Origin: an uncultured Alistipes sp.
GTDB lineage: Bacteria > Bacteroidota > Bacteroidia > Bacteroidales > Rikenellaceae
Assembly (NCBI GenBank): GCA_904502285.1
Contig: CAJGEC010000029.1
Coordinates: 1 to 20,165 of the forward strand
Length of the DNA stretch: 20,165 bases
Direction of reading: 5' to 3'
Translations under genes and position numbers: made by a program
In this document: in pieces, positions 14,279-20,165 of the stretch
How the letters are laid out: each line of letters opens with the position of its first letter
Numbering within the stretch: position 1 is the stretch's first letter
Notes under the pieces: generated by a model
Databases searched by the model: none
The model's input: only the letters and a program-made list of their open reading frames with translations
Told to the model about the DNA's origin: nothing

Positions 14279-14731
14279 TTAGTCGTCGATATCCACCAAG
14301 TGCATATCCTTGTTGAAGGTGAGTTCGAAGCCACCCGTGATCTTCACCTCCCACTCGTTGTGGTCGCGCTTGAGTTCGGTGATTTGATTCTTGGGGTAGT
14401 GTGTAGCCACGTACTCTCTAATCTTTTCGGGAACGAGGTTGTCAGGGACATTGCTGTAGCGACAATCTATCTCGGTCCACTTGCCATCCTCGCTGAACTC
14501 AAGTTTTATGCCCGAGATGAAGATTACGTTGTACTCGTCGTTGAGGATGCCCTTGTCGATGGTGATGTGTGAGATCTCCTCCTTAGCAAAGTTCTTGGCA
14601 ATGAATGTCTTAGCCTCTGCTGGGAGTTCGTCGTACTTTATAGGATAGTCGTCGCTGCTATTTAGTCCTACTGCCATTGCGCTGGTTAAACCGAAGAGGA
14701 GCGCAGTCAAGAGTGTCATAAATCGTTTCAT
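14279..14731 (-). CDS. Periplasmic PepSY-like protein
   Basis: The 150-residue protein begins with a cleavable Sec signal peptide (about 1-20, cleavage after SAMA). It then shows two PepSY-like half-repeats: LPAEAKTFIAKNFAKEEI with GIKLEFSEDGKW, and VPEKIREYVATHYPKNQI with GGFELTFNKD, ending in VDIDD. It matches the PepSY-like family found as small exported proteins in Bacteroidetes. It is encoded 120 bases after the histidine kinase in the same direction and is followed by a lipidated relative. The function of such proteins is largely unknown. Genetic association with a kinase suggests an envelope sensing partner or a target gene of the system. Confidence 0.85.
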   Translation of the reverse strand: MKRFMTLLTALLFGLTSAMAVGLNSSDDYPIKYDELPAEAKTFIAKNFAKEEISHITIDKGILNDEYNVIFISGIKLEFSEDGKWTEIDCRYSNVPDNLVPEKIREYVATHYPKNQITELKRDHNEWEVKITGGFELTFNKDMHLVDIDD

Positions 14732-14785
14732 AGTCTTTTCTATTTTTTGTGTTTTACGTTTATAAGTTCTTTGCTATTGCTACTG

Positions 14786-14793
14786 CAAAGGTC
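14786..14793 (-). promoter_or_regulatory. Weak candidate -7 box for the PepSY-like gene pair
   Basis: The minus strand reads GACCTTTG, one mismatch from TAnnTTTG, about 55 bases before the ATG at 14731. No good -33 element is spaced correctly. If real, the PepSY pair could be transcribed separately from the two-component genes, perhaps under their control. Confidence 0.35.
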
Positions 14794-14850
14794 GTACACA
14801 AAGTTGAAAAGAATTTGAAATTTTTATGCGTGGCGACAAAAAATATGAAA

Positions 14851-16137
14851 TTATTTTCGTTGGCGAGTGTTGAAGTCTATGGCGAAGAGGTGCTTTTTCG
14901 CCTCGAAGCGGTAGGTTAGCACGTGGCCATAGTGGTCGCAGATAGATTTTGATAGGGCGAGCCCAAGACCCGTAGAGCCTTCCCGCGATACCTTGGTATA
15001 GAATCGCTGGAAAAGTCGCTCCTTGTCGAGGGGCTCGGTGCCATCGTTGGCTATGGTGAGGGTGTTGCCCCTAAGTGTAATAGCAATCTCGGCACCCTTA
15101 GAGCTGTGGATAAAGGCGTTCTTTATAAGGTTTGTGATTACGGTGCGGAGCAACGACTCGTTTATATATATGTTTAGGTCGTTGGCGATTTCGAGGCTAC
15201 ATTGTTGAACCTTGTCGGCAAAGATGTCGTTGCAGGTCTCCACCGCATCGCTGATGATGGAGGCTATCGCCACGGTCTCACTCTCGGCCACCTCGCCACT
15301 CTCTATGCGCATCAGTTGTAGGAGTATGCGGTTGAGGCGGATACTCTGGCGTAGGGTCGATTCAATCTTTGTGAGTTCGGCCATCTGCTCCTCTGTGGGG
15401 TTGGTGCTGTCGATGAGATACTCTATACGATTGCTAATCACGGCCAATGGGGTCTGCAACTCGTGTGAGGCGTTGCCGATGAACTGCCTCTGTCGTTCGA
15501 GTAACTCCTCGGAGCGGTCTACGGCACTCTGTGCCGCGAGGTTTAACTGTTGGAACTCCTTGATATCTGTGTTGTTAGGCACAGGTTGGTTGCCATTGCC
15601 AGGGGTGTAGTTGTCGAGCCAGTGGAGTAGTTGGTATAGTGGGCGTAGCGTACGACGTATAGTGAGTGTGGCGAGGGCTATGACGGTGACTACCAAGATG
15701 AGGAAGAGGGCGATTGTCCAGTAGAGGATGGTCTCAAGCAGGTCGTCGCGCTCGAATGTTGGCGTAGCAACCTTTATGAGTAGGTAGCCGCCTCGCCCAT
15801 CCTCGTAGGCCTGTGTCATCACACGGGCTGGCTCGGTCTCCATCTTTTCGGGGATGTAGACCTCCTCGTCGTAGAAGGTGGGTTTGAGGTATTGCTCTGC
15901 CTCCTTGGCCGACACGGGGGTTATGGAGTAGCTGTTGTTCGAGCCATCGTTGAGTGAGGGGAGTACGCGCCCCTCACGGCAACGTGTTATAATCAGTGTG
16001 GCATAGTCCTCCAACGAGTCGTCGGCCTCGTCGTTTATCTCGTTTATCATCGTGAAATAGAAGAGCGTACCCCAAATGGCGATTAGGGGTAGTGTGACGA
16101 TGGCCAAGCCTCGGATTATGCGTGGAGTGAGCCTCAT
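14851..16137 (-). CDS. Sensor histidine kinase
   Basis: The 428-residue membrane kinase has TM1 at about 9-30, a periplasmic sensor region of about 100 residues (31-135), TM2 at about 136-160 and a short, degenerate HAMP-like linker. The DHp domain carries NASHELQTPLAV with phospho-acceptor H225. The ATPase domain has the N box around LIKNAF (N340), ANDG (D365), FQRFY and the G2 loop STGLGLAL (388-395). Its ATG overlaps the response regulator stop (ATGA), so the two are translated together. The ligand is unknown; the two exported PepSY-like proteins encoded downstream are candidate partners or outputs. Confidence 0.94.
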   Translation of the reverse strand: MRLTPRIIRGLAIVTLPLIAIWGTLFYFTMINEINDEADDSLEDYATLIITRCREGRVLPSLNDGSNNSYSITPVSAKEAEQYLKPTFYDEEVYIPEKMETEPARVMTQAYEDGRGGYLLIKVATPTFERDDLLETILYWTIALFLILVVTVIALATLTIRRTLRPLYQLLHWLDNYTPGNGNQPVPNNTDIKEFQQLNLAAQSAVDRSEELLERQRQFIGNASHELQTPLAVISNRIEYLIDSTNPTEEQMAELTKIESTLRQSIRLNRILLQLMRIESGEVAESETVAIASIISDAVETCNDIFADKVQQCSLEIANDLNIYINESLLRTVITNLIKNAFIHSSKGAEIAITLRGNTLTIANDGTEPLDKERLFQRFYTKVSREGSTGLGLALSKSICDHYGHVLTYRFEAKKHLFAIDFNTRQRK

Positions 16138-16838
16138 AGTTCGTTGTCGGAGTTATCTACGTCGATAGGGGCCAACTTGTAGCCAAAGCCATAGACCGAG
16201 CGAATCTCTATCGTGGCACCCGCCTCCTTGAGCCTGCGACGTAGGTTTTTAATCTGTGCATAGAGGAATTGGAAGTTGTCCGACTCGTCGGCAAAGTCGC
16301 CCCAGACGGCCTCGGCAAGTACGGCCTTATCTACCACGTGACCAGGGCGTTGCATAAAGTATAGCAGTATGTCGAACTCCTTCTTTAGTAGGTCGAGTCC
16401 GCGTCCCTCGATGGTCACTTGGCGCGATGAGGGTGAGAGGATCACGTTGCCCTGCTCGATGGTGAGTTCTCCGCCACTGAGGCCTCGGCGTAGGACACTG
16501 CGTATGCGTGCCACGAGTTCCGAGAGGTGGAAGGGCTTTGCGAGGTAGTCGTCGGCGCCCAGTTCGAGGCCCGCCACACGATCCTCCACGGAGTCGCGTG
16601 CCGAGATGATGATGACATTCTCCCTGCGTCCCATACGCTTCAGATGCCCCAACAGTTGGAGACCTGAGCCACCAGGAAGCATGATGTCGAGGAGGATACA
16701 GTCGTAGCTGTATCCCGAAATCTTGGTCTCTGCCGAGATGAAATCGCTGGCGCTCTCGACTACGTATCCCTCGTTGCGCAGGGTGCGCTCGATAAGTTCT
16801 CTGAGCGATGCTTCGTCCTCTATTATCAATATTTTCAT
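16134..16838 (-). CDS. OmpR/PhoB-family response regulator
   Basis: The 234-residue protein has a receiver domain (about 1-118) with the acidic pair E7/D8, phospho-acceptor D51 in ILLDIMLPGGSG, S79 and K101. A winged-helix DNA-binding domain follows (about 125-222) with LLKKEFDILLYFMQRPGHVV and IRSVYGFGYKL. The family start MKILIIEDEA is exactly at 16838. A -7 box ends only 5 bases before the ATG, so the transcript is probably leaderless. It is the first gene of the operon with the kinase. Confidence 0.95.
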   Translation of the reverse strand: MKILIIEDEASLRELIERTLRNEGYVVESASDFISAETKISGYSYDCILLDIMLPGGSGLQLLGHLKRMGRRENVIIISARDSVEDRVAGLELGADDYLAKPFHLSELVARIRSVLRRGLSGGELTIEQGNVILSPSSRQVTIEGRGLDLLKKEFDILLYFMQRPGHVVDKAVLAEAVWGDFADESDNFQFLYAQIKNLRRRLKEAGATIEIRSVYGFGYKLAPIDVDNSDNEL

Positions 16839-16842
16839 ACCC

Positions 16843-16850
16843 CAAAGGTA
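16843..16850 (-). promoter_or_regulatory. -7 box at the start codon of the response regulator gene
   Basis: The minus strand reads TACCTTTG, an exact match. Only four bases (GGGT) separate it from the ATG at 16838, so transcription would begin at or very near the initiation codon. The -33 region is AT-rich without a clear TTTG. Confidence 0.55.
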
Positions 16851-16947
16851 GTTAAAAAATCTGAAATAGAGTAGAAATAATGGTCTCTAATGAGATAAAT
16901 ATGCGCATTTTTTTTCGGACACGTGGCTGTAGTTCCAAAAAAATGTA

Positions 16948-16955
16948 TATCTTTG
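16948..16955 (+). promoter_or_regulatory. -7 box of the GNAT-like gene
   Basis: TATCTTTG is an exact -7 match 53 bases before the ATG at 17009. No TTTG is found at the expected upstream distance. It is divergent from the response regulator promoter about 100 bases away. Confidence 0.5.
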
Positions 16956-17008
16956 TATGTCTATAGTTATAGCAAAACATATATTCAGAGTTGTAGGATT
17001 CGACAGAT

Positions 17009-18247
17009 ATGGCAAAAAAGAGTTATGGATTAGTTGAGGTTAAGGTTGGCGAGGGTCGCACAGAGCGCGATTTTCTCGATCTGCCCAAGCGCATATACAA
17101 GGACTATCCCAATTGGGTATGCCCATTTGATACCTCGATTAAAGCGGTTTTTGACCCGACCAAAAATAAACTCTTCAAGGATGGAGAGGCTATCCGCTGG
17201 GTGTTGTACAACGAGGCTGGTGAGTGTGTAGGTCGTATCGCTGCCTTCTACGACAACCTCCACGCCTACAGTTACGAACAACCTACGGGAGGTTGTGGCT
17301 TCTTCGAGGCTATCAACGACCAGGAGGTTGCAAACATCCTCTTCGATGCTTCGCGCGAGTGGCTCAAGGAGCGAGGTATGGAGGCTATGGATGGCCCTAT
17401 CAACTTCGGCTCACGTGATGCGTGGTGGGGTCTGCTTGTCGAGGGCTACGACTATCAGCCGCTCTTTGAGAATCCCTACAACCCGCCCTACTATAAGGAG
17501 TTGTTCGAGAACTACGGCTTCCAGAACTACTTCAACCAGAATACCTATGTGTGGGATGCCTACAACGACGATGTCAATGCGGTGGTTTTCGAGCGTGTCA
17601 ATCGCTTGATGTCTACCCCAGGATATAGGTTTGCCCCTATTGGCAACGAGGATCTGTACTCGGTGGTGGAGAAGTTCCGCACGATATACAATAAGGCGTG
17701 GGCGCTCTTTACGGGTGTTCAGTCGATGAGTTTTGAGGAGGCTCGTGCTATGGCCGATACGATGCGTCCGATAGTAGATCGTGACCTCATCTATTTCGCC
17801 TACTTCAACGATGAACCTATAGGCTTCTTTATTATGGTGCCAGACCTCAATCGCTTGATTGGTAAGTATAATGGTAAGTTCGGATTAATCAATAAGTTGC
17901 GCCTTATGTGGGACTTGAAGATAAGGAAGAAGTGCGACCGCATCTTTGCTATTGTCTTTGGTGTCACCCCAGAGTTTCAAGGTAAGGGCGTTGAGTCGGG
18001 TCTGATGAAGGCGATGCTTGATAACTATGTACGCACCGAGAAGAATGTCTATCGTACTATTGAGCTTGCGTGGATTGGCGACTTCAATCCTGTGATGAAT
18101 CGTATGGTTGAACATTATATATGTGCTCGTAAGCATAAGATGCACACCACCTATCGCTACCTCTTCGATCGCACCAAGGAGTTCACACGTTGTCCTCGCA
18201 TAGGTCTTAAACCACGACCTAAGGCCGACGCACCACAGGAGGCATAG
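17009..18247 (+). CDS. GNAT-superfamily protein with two GNAT-like halves
   Basis: The 412-residue soluble protein has a C-terminal GNAT domain (about 205-385): DEPIGFFIMVPD as strand 4, then IVFGVTPEFQGKGVESGLM (about 315-333) with a Q-G-K-G acetyl-CoA loop. The N-terminal half (about 10-180) looks like a second, degenerate GNAT fold: GECVGRIAAFYD as strand 4, a helix at LFDASREWLKERG, and the typical terminal YYKELFENYGF. It has no signal peptide. It resembles conserved Bacteroidetes acyltransferase-like proteins annotated loosely as YghO-like or N-acetyltransferase; the substrate is unknown. gcvT follows 57 bases downstream in the same direction and may be co-transcribed. Confidence 0.8.
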   Translation: MAKKSYGLVEVKVGEGRTERDFLDLPKRIYKDYPNWVCPFDTSIKAVFDPTKNKLFKDGEAIRWVLYNEAGECVGRIAAFYDNLHAYSYEQPTGGCGFFEAINDQEVANILFDASREWLKERGMEAMDGPINFGSRDAWWGLLVEGYDYQPLFENPYNPPYYKELFENYGFQNYFNQNTYVWDAYNDDVNAVVFERVNRLMSTPGYRFAPIGNEDLYSVVEKFRTIYNKAWALFTGVQSMSFEEARAMADTMRPIVDRDLIYFAYFNDEPIGFFIMVPDLNRLIGKYNGKFGLINKLRLMWDLKIRKKCDRIFAIVFGVTPEFQGKGVESGLMKAMLDNYVRTEKNVYRTIELAWIGDFNPVMNRMVEHYICARKHKMHTTYRYLFDRTKEFTRCPRIGLKPRPKADAPQEA

Positions 18248-18304
18248 CCATACCATATATTATATATAGAGCAAAAACCAATAACTTAAAACTATAATAG
18301 ACCA

Positions 18305-19399
18305 ATGAAAACAACAGCATTTACCAAGTACCATATCGCAAATGGTGCTAAGATGGCAGAGTTCGCAGGCTACAATATGCCTATCGAGTTCTCAGGTATC
18401 AACGACGAGCATATCAATGTTCGTGAGAAGTGTGGTGTCTTCGATGTTAGCCACATGGGCGAGATTTGGGTTAAGGGCCCACGCGCTACAGAGTTCCTTC
18501 AGCGCATCACCACTAACAATGTATGTGACCTCTACGACGGTAAGGTTCAGTATACTACTATGCCTAATGGTAAGGGTGGTATCGTAGACGATGTGTTGGT
18601 TTACCGTATCAACGAGCAGAAGTATATGCTTTGTGTTAATGCTGCTAACGAGCAGAAGGACTGGGAGCATATCTGCAAGCAGGGCGAGGAGTTCGGTATG
18701 AAGGCTGGCGAGGAGTTGGAGAATAGCTCTGCAAAGACTGCTCAGCTCGCTATCCAGGGTCCTTTGGCTATGAAACTCGTTCAGAAGATGACCGAGGAGC
18801 AGGTTGAGGATATGGAGTACTACACCTTCAAGATTTGCAAGGTTGCTGGTTGCGAGGTAATTCTCTCTACCACAGGTTATACTGGCTCTGGCGGTTGCGA
18901 GATCTATATGTACAACGAGGATGCAGACACTATCTGGGAGGCAATGTGGAAGGTAGGCGAGGAGTTCGGTTTGAAGAACATCGGCCTTGGCGCTCGCGAC
19001 ACCTTGCGTCTTGAGAAGGGCTTCTGCCTCTATGGTAACGATATCGACGACACTACCTCTCCTATCGAGGCAGGTCTTAACTGGCTCACTAAGTTCGTAG
19101 AGAACAAGCCATTCATCGACCGTGAGTTGATGGAGAACCAGAAGAAGAGTGGTGTTAGCCGTAAGTTGGTAGGCTTCAAACTTATCGACCGTGGTGTGCC
19201 ACGTCACGAGTATCCATTGACCGATCTTGAGGGTAACCACATCGGTCACGTGACTTCAGGTACTATGTCTCCTTGCCTTAAGATTGGTATCGGTATGGGT
19301 TACGTTAAGCCAGAGTTCGCAAAGGCTGGTACACAGATCGCAGTAGAGGTACGTGGCCGTCTTTTGAAGGCTGAGGTAGTACGTTTGCCTTTCGTTTAA
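18305..19399 (+). CDS. gcvT: Aminomethyltransferase, T-protein of the glycine cleavage system
   Basis: The 364-residue protein has the standard GcvT length and motifs: FAGYNMPIEFSGINDEH near the N-terminus, GVFDVSHMGE, GKGGIVDDVLVYRI with the folate-site aspartate, GYTGSGGCEIY, and ARDTLRLEKGFCLYGND. It transfers the methylene group from the aminomethyl-lipoyl H-protein to tetrahydrofolate, releasing ammonia. Codon use is strongly biased (GGT, CGT/CGC, AAG), like gdhA, which suggests high expression. Other gcv genes are not in the window. A hairpin terminator follows. Confidence 0.97.
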   Translation: MKTTAFTKYHIANGAKMAEFAGYNMPIEFSGINDEHINVREKCGVFDVSHMGEIWVKGPRATEFLQRITTNNVCDLYDGKVQYTTMPNGKGGIVDDVLVYRINEQKYMLCVNAANEQKDWEHICKQGEEFGMKAGEELENSSAKTAQLAIQGPLAMKLVQKMTEEQVEDMEYYTFKICKVAGCEVILSTTGYTGSGGCEIYMYNEDADTIWEAMWKVGEEFGLKNIGLGARDTLRLEKGFCLYGNDIDDTTSPIEAGLNWLTKFVENKPFIDRELMENQKKSGVSRKLVGFKLIDRGVPRHEYPLTDLEGNHIGHVTSGTMSPCLKIGIGMGYVKPEFAKAGTQIAVEVRGRLLKAEVVRLPFV

Positions 19400-19417
19400 T
19401 GTGACAAAAATTGGGCG

Positions 19418-19463
19418 TTCGGTGCATCTTTTGGTGCGCCGAATCCCCTATTTTACTTTTTTT
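19418..19463 (+). terminator. Terminator after gcvT
   Basis: TTCGGTGCA (19418-19426) pairs with TGCGCCGAA (19435-19443), 9 bp with one G-U, around an 8-base loop; flanking GGG/CCCC can add pairs. A T-rich stretch ending in T7 (19457-19463) follows. It begins 19 bases after the gcvT stop. Confidence 0.7.
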
Positions 19464-19476
19464 CGGTAAAAAAAGT
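19455..19476. repeat. A/T hairpin overlapping the terminator tail
   Basis: ACTTTTTTT (19455-19463) and AAAAAAAGT (19468-19476) form a perfect 9-bp inverted repeat with loop CGGT. It overlaps the U-tract of the gcvT terminator and lies about 30 bases upstream of the gdhA -7 box. It may strengthen termination or be a regulator site. Confidence 0.55.
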
Positions 19477-19508
19477 CAAAAGAGGGGTACAATTCCGATT
19501 ATTTGTTA

Positions 19509-19516
19509 TATATTTG
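19509..19516 (+). promoter_or_regulatory. Candidate -7 box of gdhA
   Basis: TATATTTG matches TAnnTTTG. No TTTG -33 is seen. A start near 19523 would give a leader of about 80 AT-rich bases before the ATG at 19604, long compared with other genes in the window. Confidence 0.45.
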
Positions 19517-19603
19517 TAGAGAATTAGCGGACATTGTACGCTTGACAGAAGAAAATAAACTAGTTAATCTTTTATATTATAACCTTTTAACTTAACTAAA
19601 ACT

Positions 19604-20165
19604 ATGGATGTAAAAGTTATTATGGCCAATTTGGAGGCCAAGCACCCAGGCGAGAGCGAGTACTTGCAGGCAGTTCAGGAGGTATTGGAGTCTATCGAGG
19701 AGGTATACAACCAGCACCCTGAGTACGAGGCAGCAAAGATCGTAGAGCGTATGGTAGAGCCAGATCGTATCTTCACTTTCCGTGTAACATGGGTTGATGA
19801 TGCAGGTCAGGTACAGACTAACCTCGGTTACCGTGTTCAGTTCAACTCAGCTATCGGTCCTTACAAGGGCGGTTTGCGTTTCCACCCAGCTGTTAACCCT
19901 TCAATGTTGAAGTTCCTCGGTTTCGAGCAGACTTTCAAGAACGCTTTGACTACCCTTCCTATGGGTGGTGCTAAGGGTGGCGCTGACTTCAACCCAGTTG
20001 GTAAGTCTAACGGTGAGATCATGCGTTTCTGCCAGGCATTCATGCAGGAGTTGTGGAACAACATCGGCGTAGATACTGACGTTCCTGCTGGTGACGTAGG
20101 TGTTGGTGGCCGTGAGATCGGTTTCCTTAACGGTATGTACCAGAAGCTTGCTCGCAAGTACCACA
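19604..20165 (+). CDS. gdhA: Glutamate dehydrogenase, 3' end outside window
   Basis: The first 187 residues are present. They show the hexameric glutamate dehydrogenase pattern: LEAKHPGESEYLQAVQEVL at the N-terminus, NSAIGPYKGGLRFHP (81-95), LGFEQTFKNALTTLPMGG and GGAKGG with catalytic Lys124, then PAGDVGVGGREIGF with the catalytic-site Asp164. The enzyme interconverts 2-oxoglutarate plus ammonia and glutamate using NAD(P)H; the cofactor-binding domain lies beyond the window. The start MDVKVIMANLEAKHPG aligns with the family N-terminus. It is separated from gcvT by a terminator and has its own candidate promoter. Confidence 0.96.
   Translation, partial: MDVKVIMANLEAKHPGESEYLQAVQEVLESIEEVYNQHPEYEAAKIVERMVEPDRIFTFRVTWVDDAGQVQTNLGYRVQFNSAIGPYKGGLRFHPAVNPSMLKFLGFEQTFKNALTTLPMGGAKGGADFNPVGKSNGEIMRFCQAFMQELWNNIGVDTDVPAGDVGVGGREIGFLNGMYQKLARKYH

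Noticed and set aside
18392..19249. 285-codon open frame on the minus strand opposite gcvT
   Set aside because: Long only because of the biased codon use of gcvT; its Leu/Thr/Val-rich composition shows no family features, and gcvT is certain.

Overview
The window reads as chromosomal DNA of a Bacteroidales bacterium. The evidence is: Bacteroidetes-type promoters (-7 box TAnnTTTG, sometimes with TTTG about 19 bases upstream), a glycogen synthase/alpha-glucan phosphorylase fusion, PepSY-like and DUF4924 proteins, lipoproteins with Cys-Ser-Lys-acidic export signals, and a TonB-dependent receptor with a carboxypeptidase-regulatory N-terminal domain. A Rikenellaceae/Alistipes-like or related gut genus is plausible, but the sequence alone does not settle the genus. 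No rRNA, tRNA, CRISPR array, insertion sequence, phage gene or clear transfer scar was seen. Both window ends cut through a gene.

Layout. 1-2596 (-): the N-terminal 865 residues of a GT3 glycogen synthase fused to a GT35 phosphorylase. 2597-2932: a 336-base divergent intergenic region with a promoter on each strand and a G-quadruplex-type motif. 2933-4306 (+): a MATE exporter, closed by a 16-bp hairpin that separates it from the convergent operon. 4380-8765 (-): an operon prfC (RF3), then a small membrane-anchored HxH-repeat protein, then a TonB-dependent receptor whose plug carries a CxxC motif. 8824-9978 (-): rpmH with its own promoter and terminator, then an unrecognised probable surface lipoprotein. 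10131-13649 (-): a tight five-gene operon cdd, RluA-family pseudouridine synthase, dtd, a probable surface nuclease lipoprotein with an (EP)15 spacer, and a DUF4924 protein. 13763-16838 (-): an OmpR-type response regulator and histidine kinase (ATGA overlap), followed by two exported PepSY-like proteins. 17009-18247 (+): a tandem-GNAT-like protein. 18305-19399 (+): gcvT. 19604 to the end (+): the N-terminal part of glutamate dehydrogenase.

How the genes fit together. Much of the content is housekeeping: translation (prfC, rpmH, dtd, pseudouridine synthase) and carbon/nitrogen metabolism (glycogen, glycine cleavage, glutamate dehydrogenase). Three sets may be more specialised. One is the HxH-repeat protein with the CxxC-plug receptor, which suggests metal or metal-complex uptake, coupled by a TAATG junction to prfC. 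The second is the surface nuclease in the cytidine deaminase operon, which suggests nucleic-acid scavenging. The third is the two-component system with two PepSY-like proteins, which suggests envelope sensing. Functions for these sets are inferred from family and context. Nothing here is clearly a wholly new system; the HxH-repeat/receptor pair is the best candidate for follow-up.
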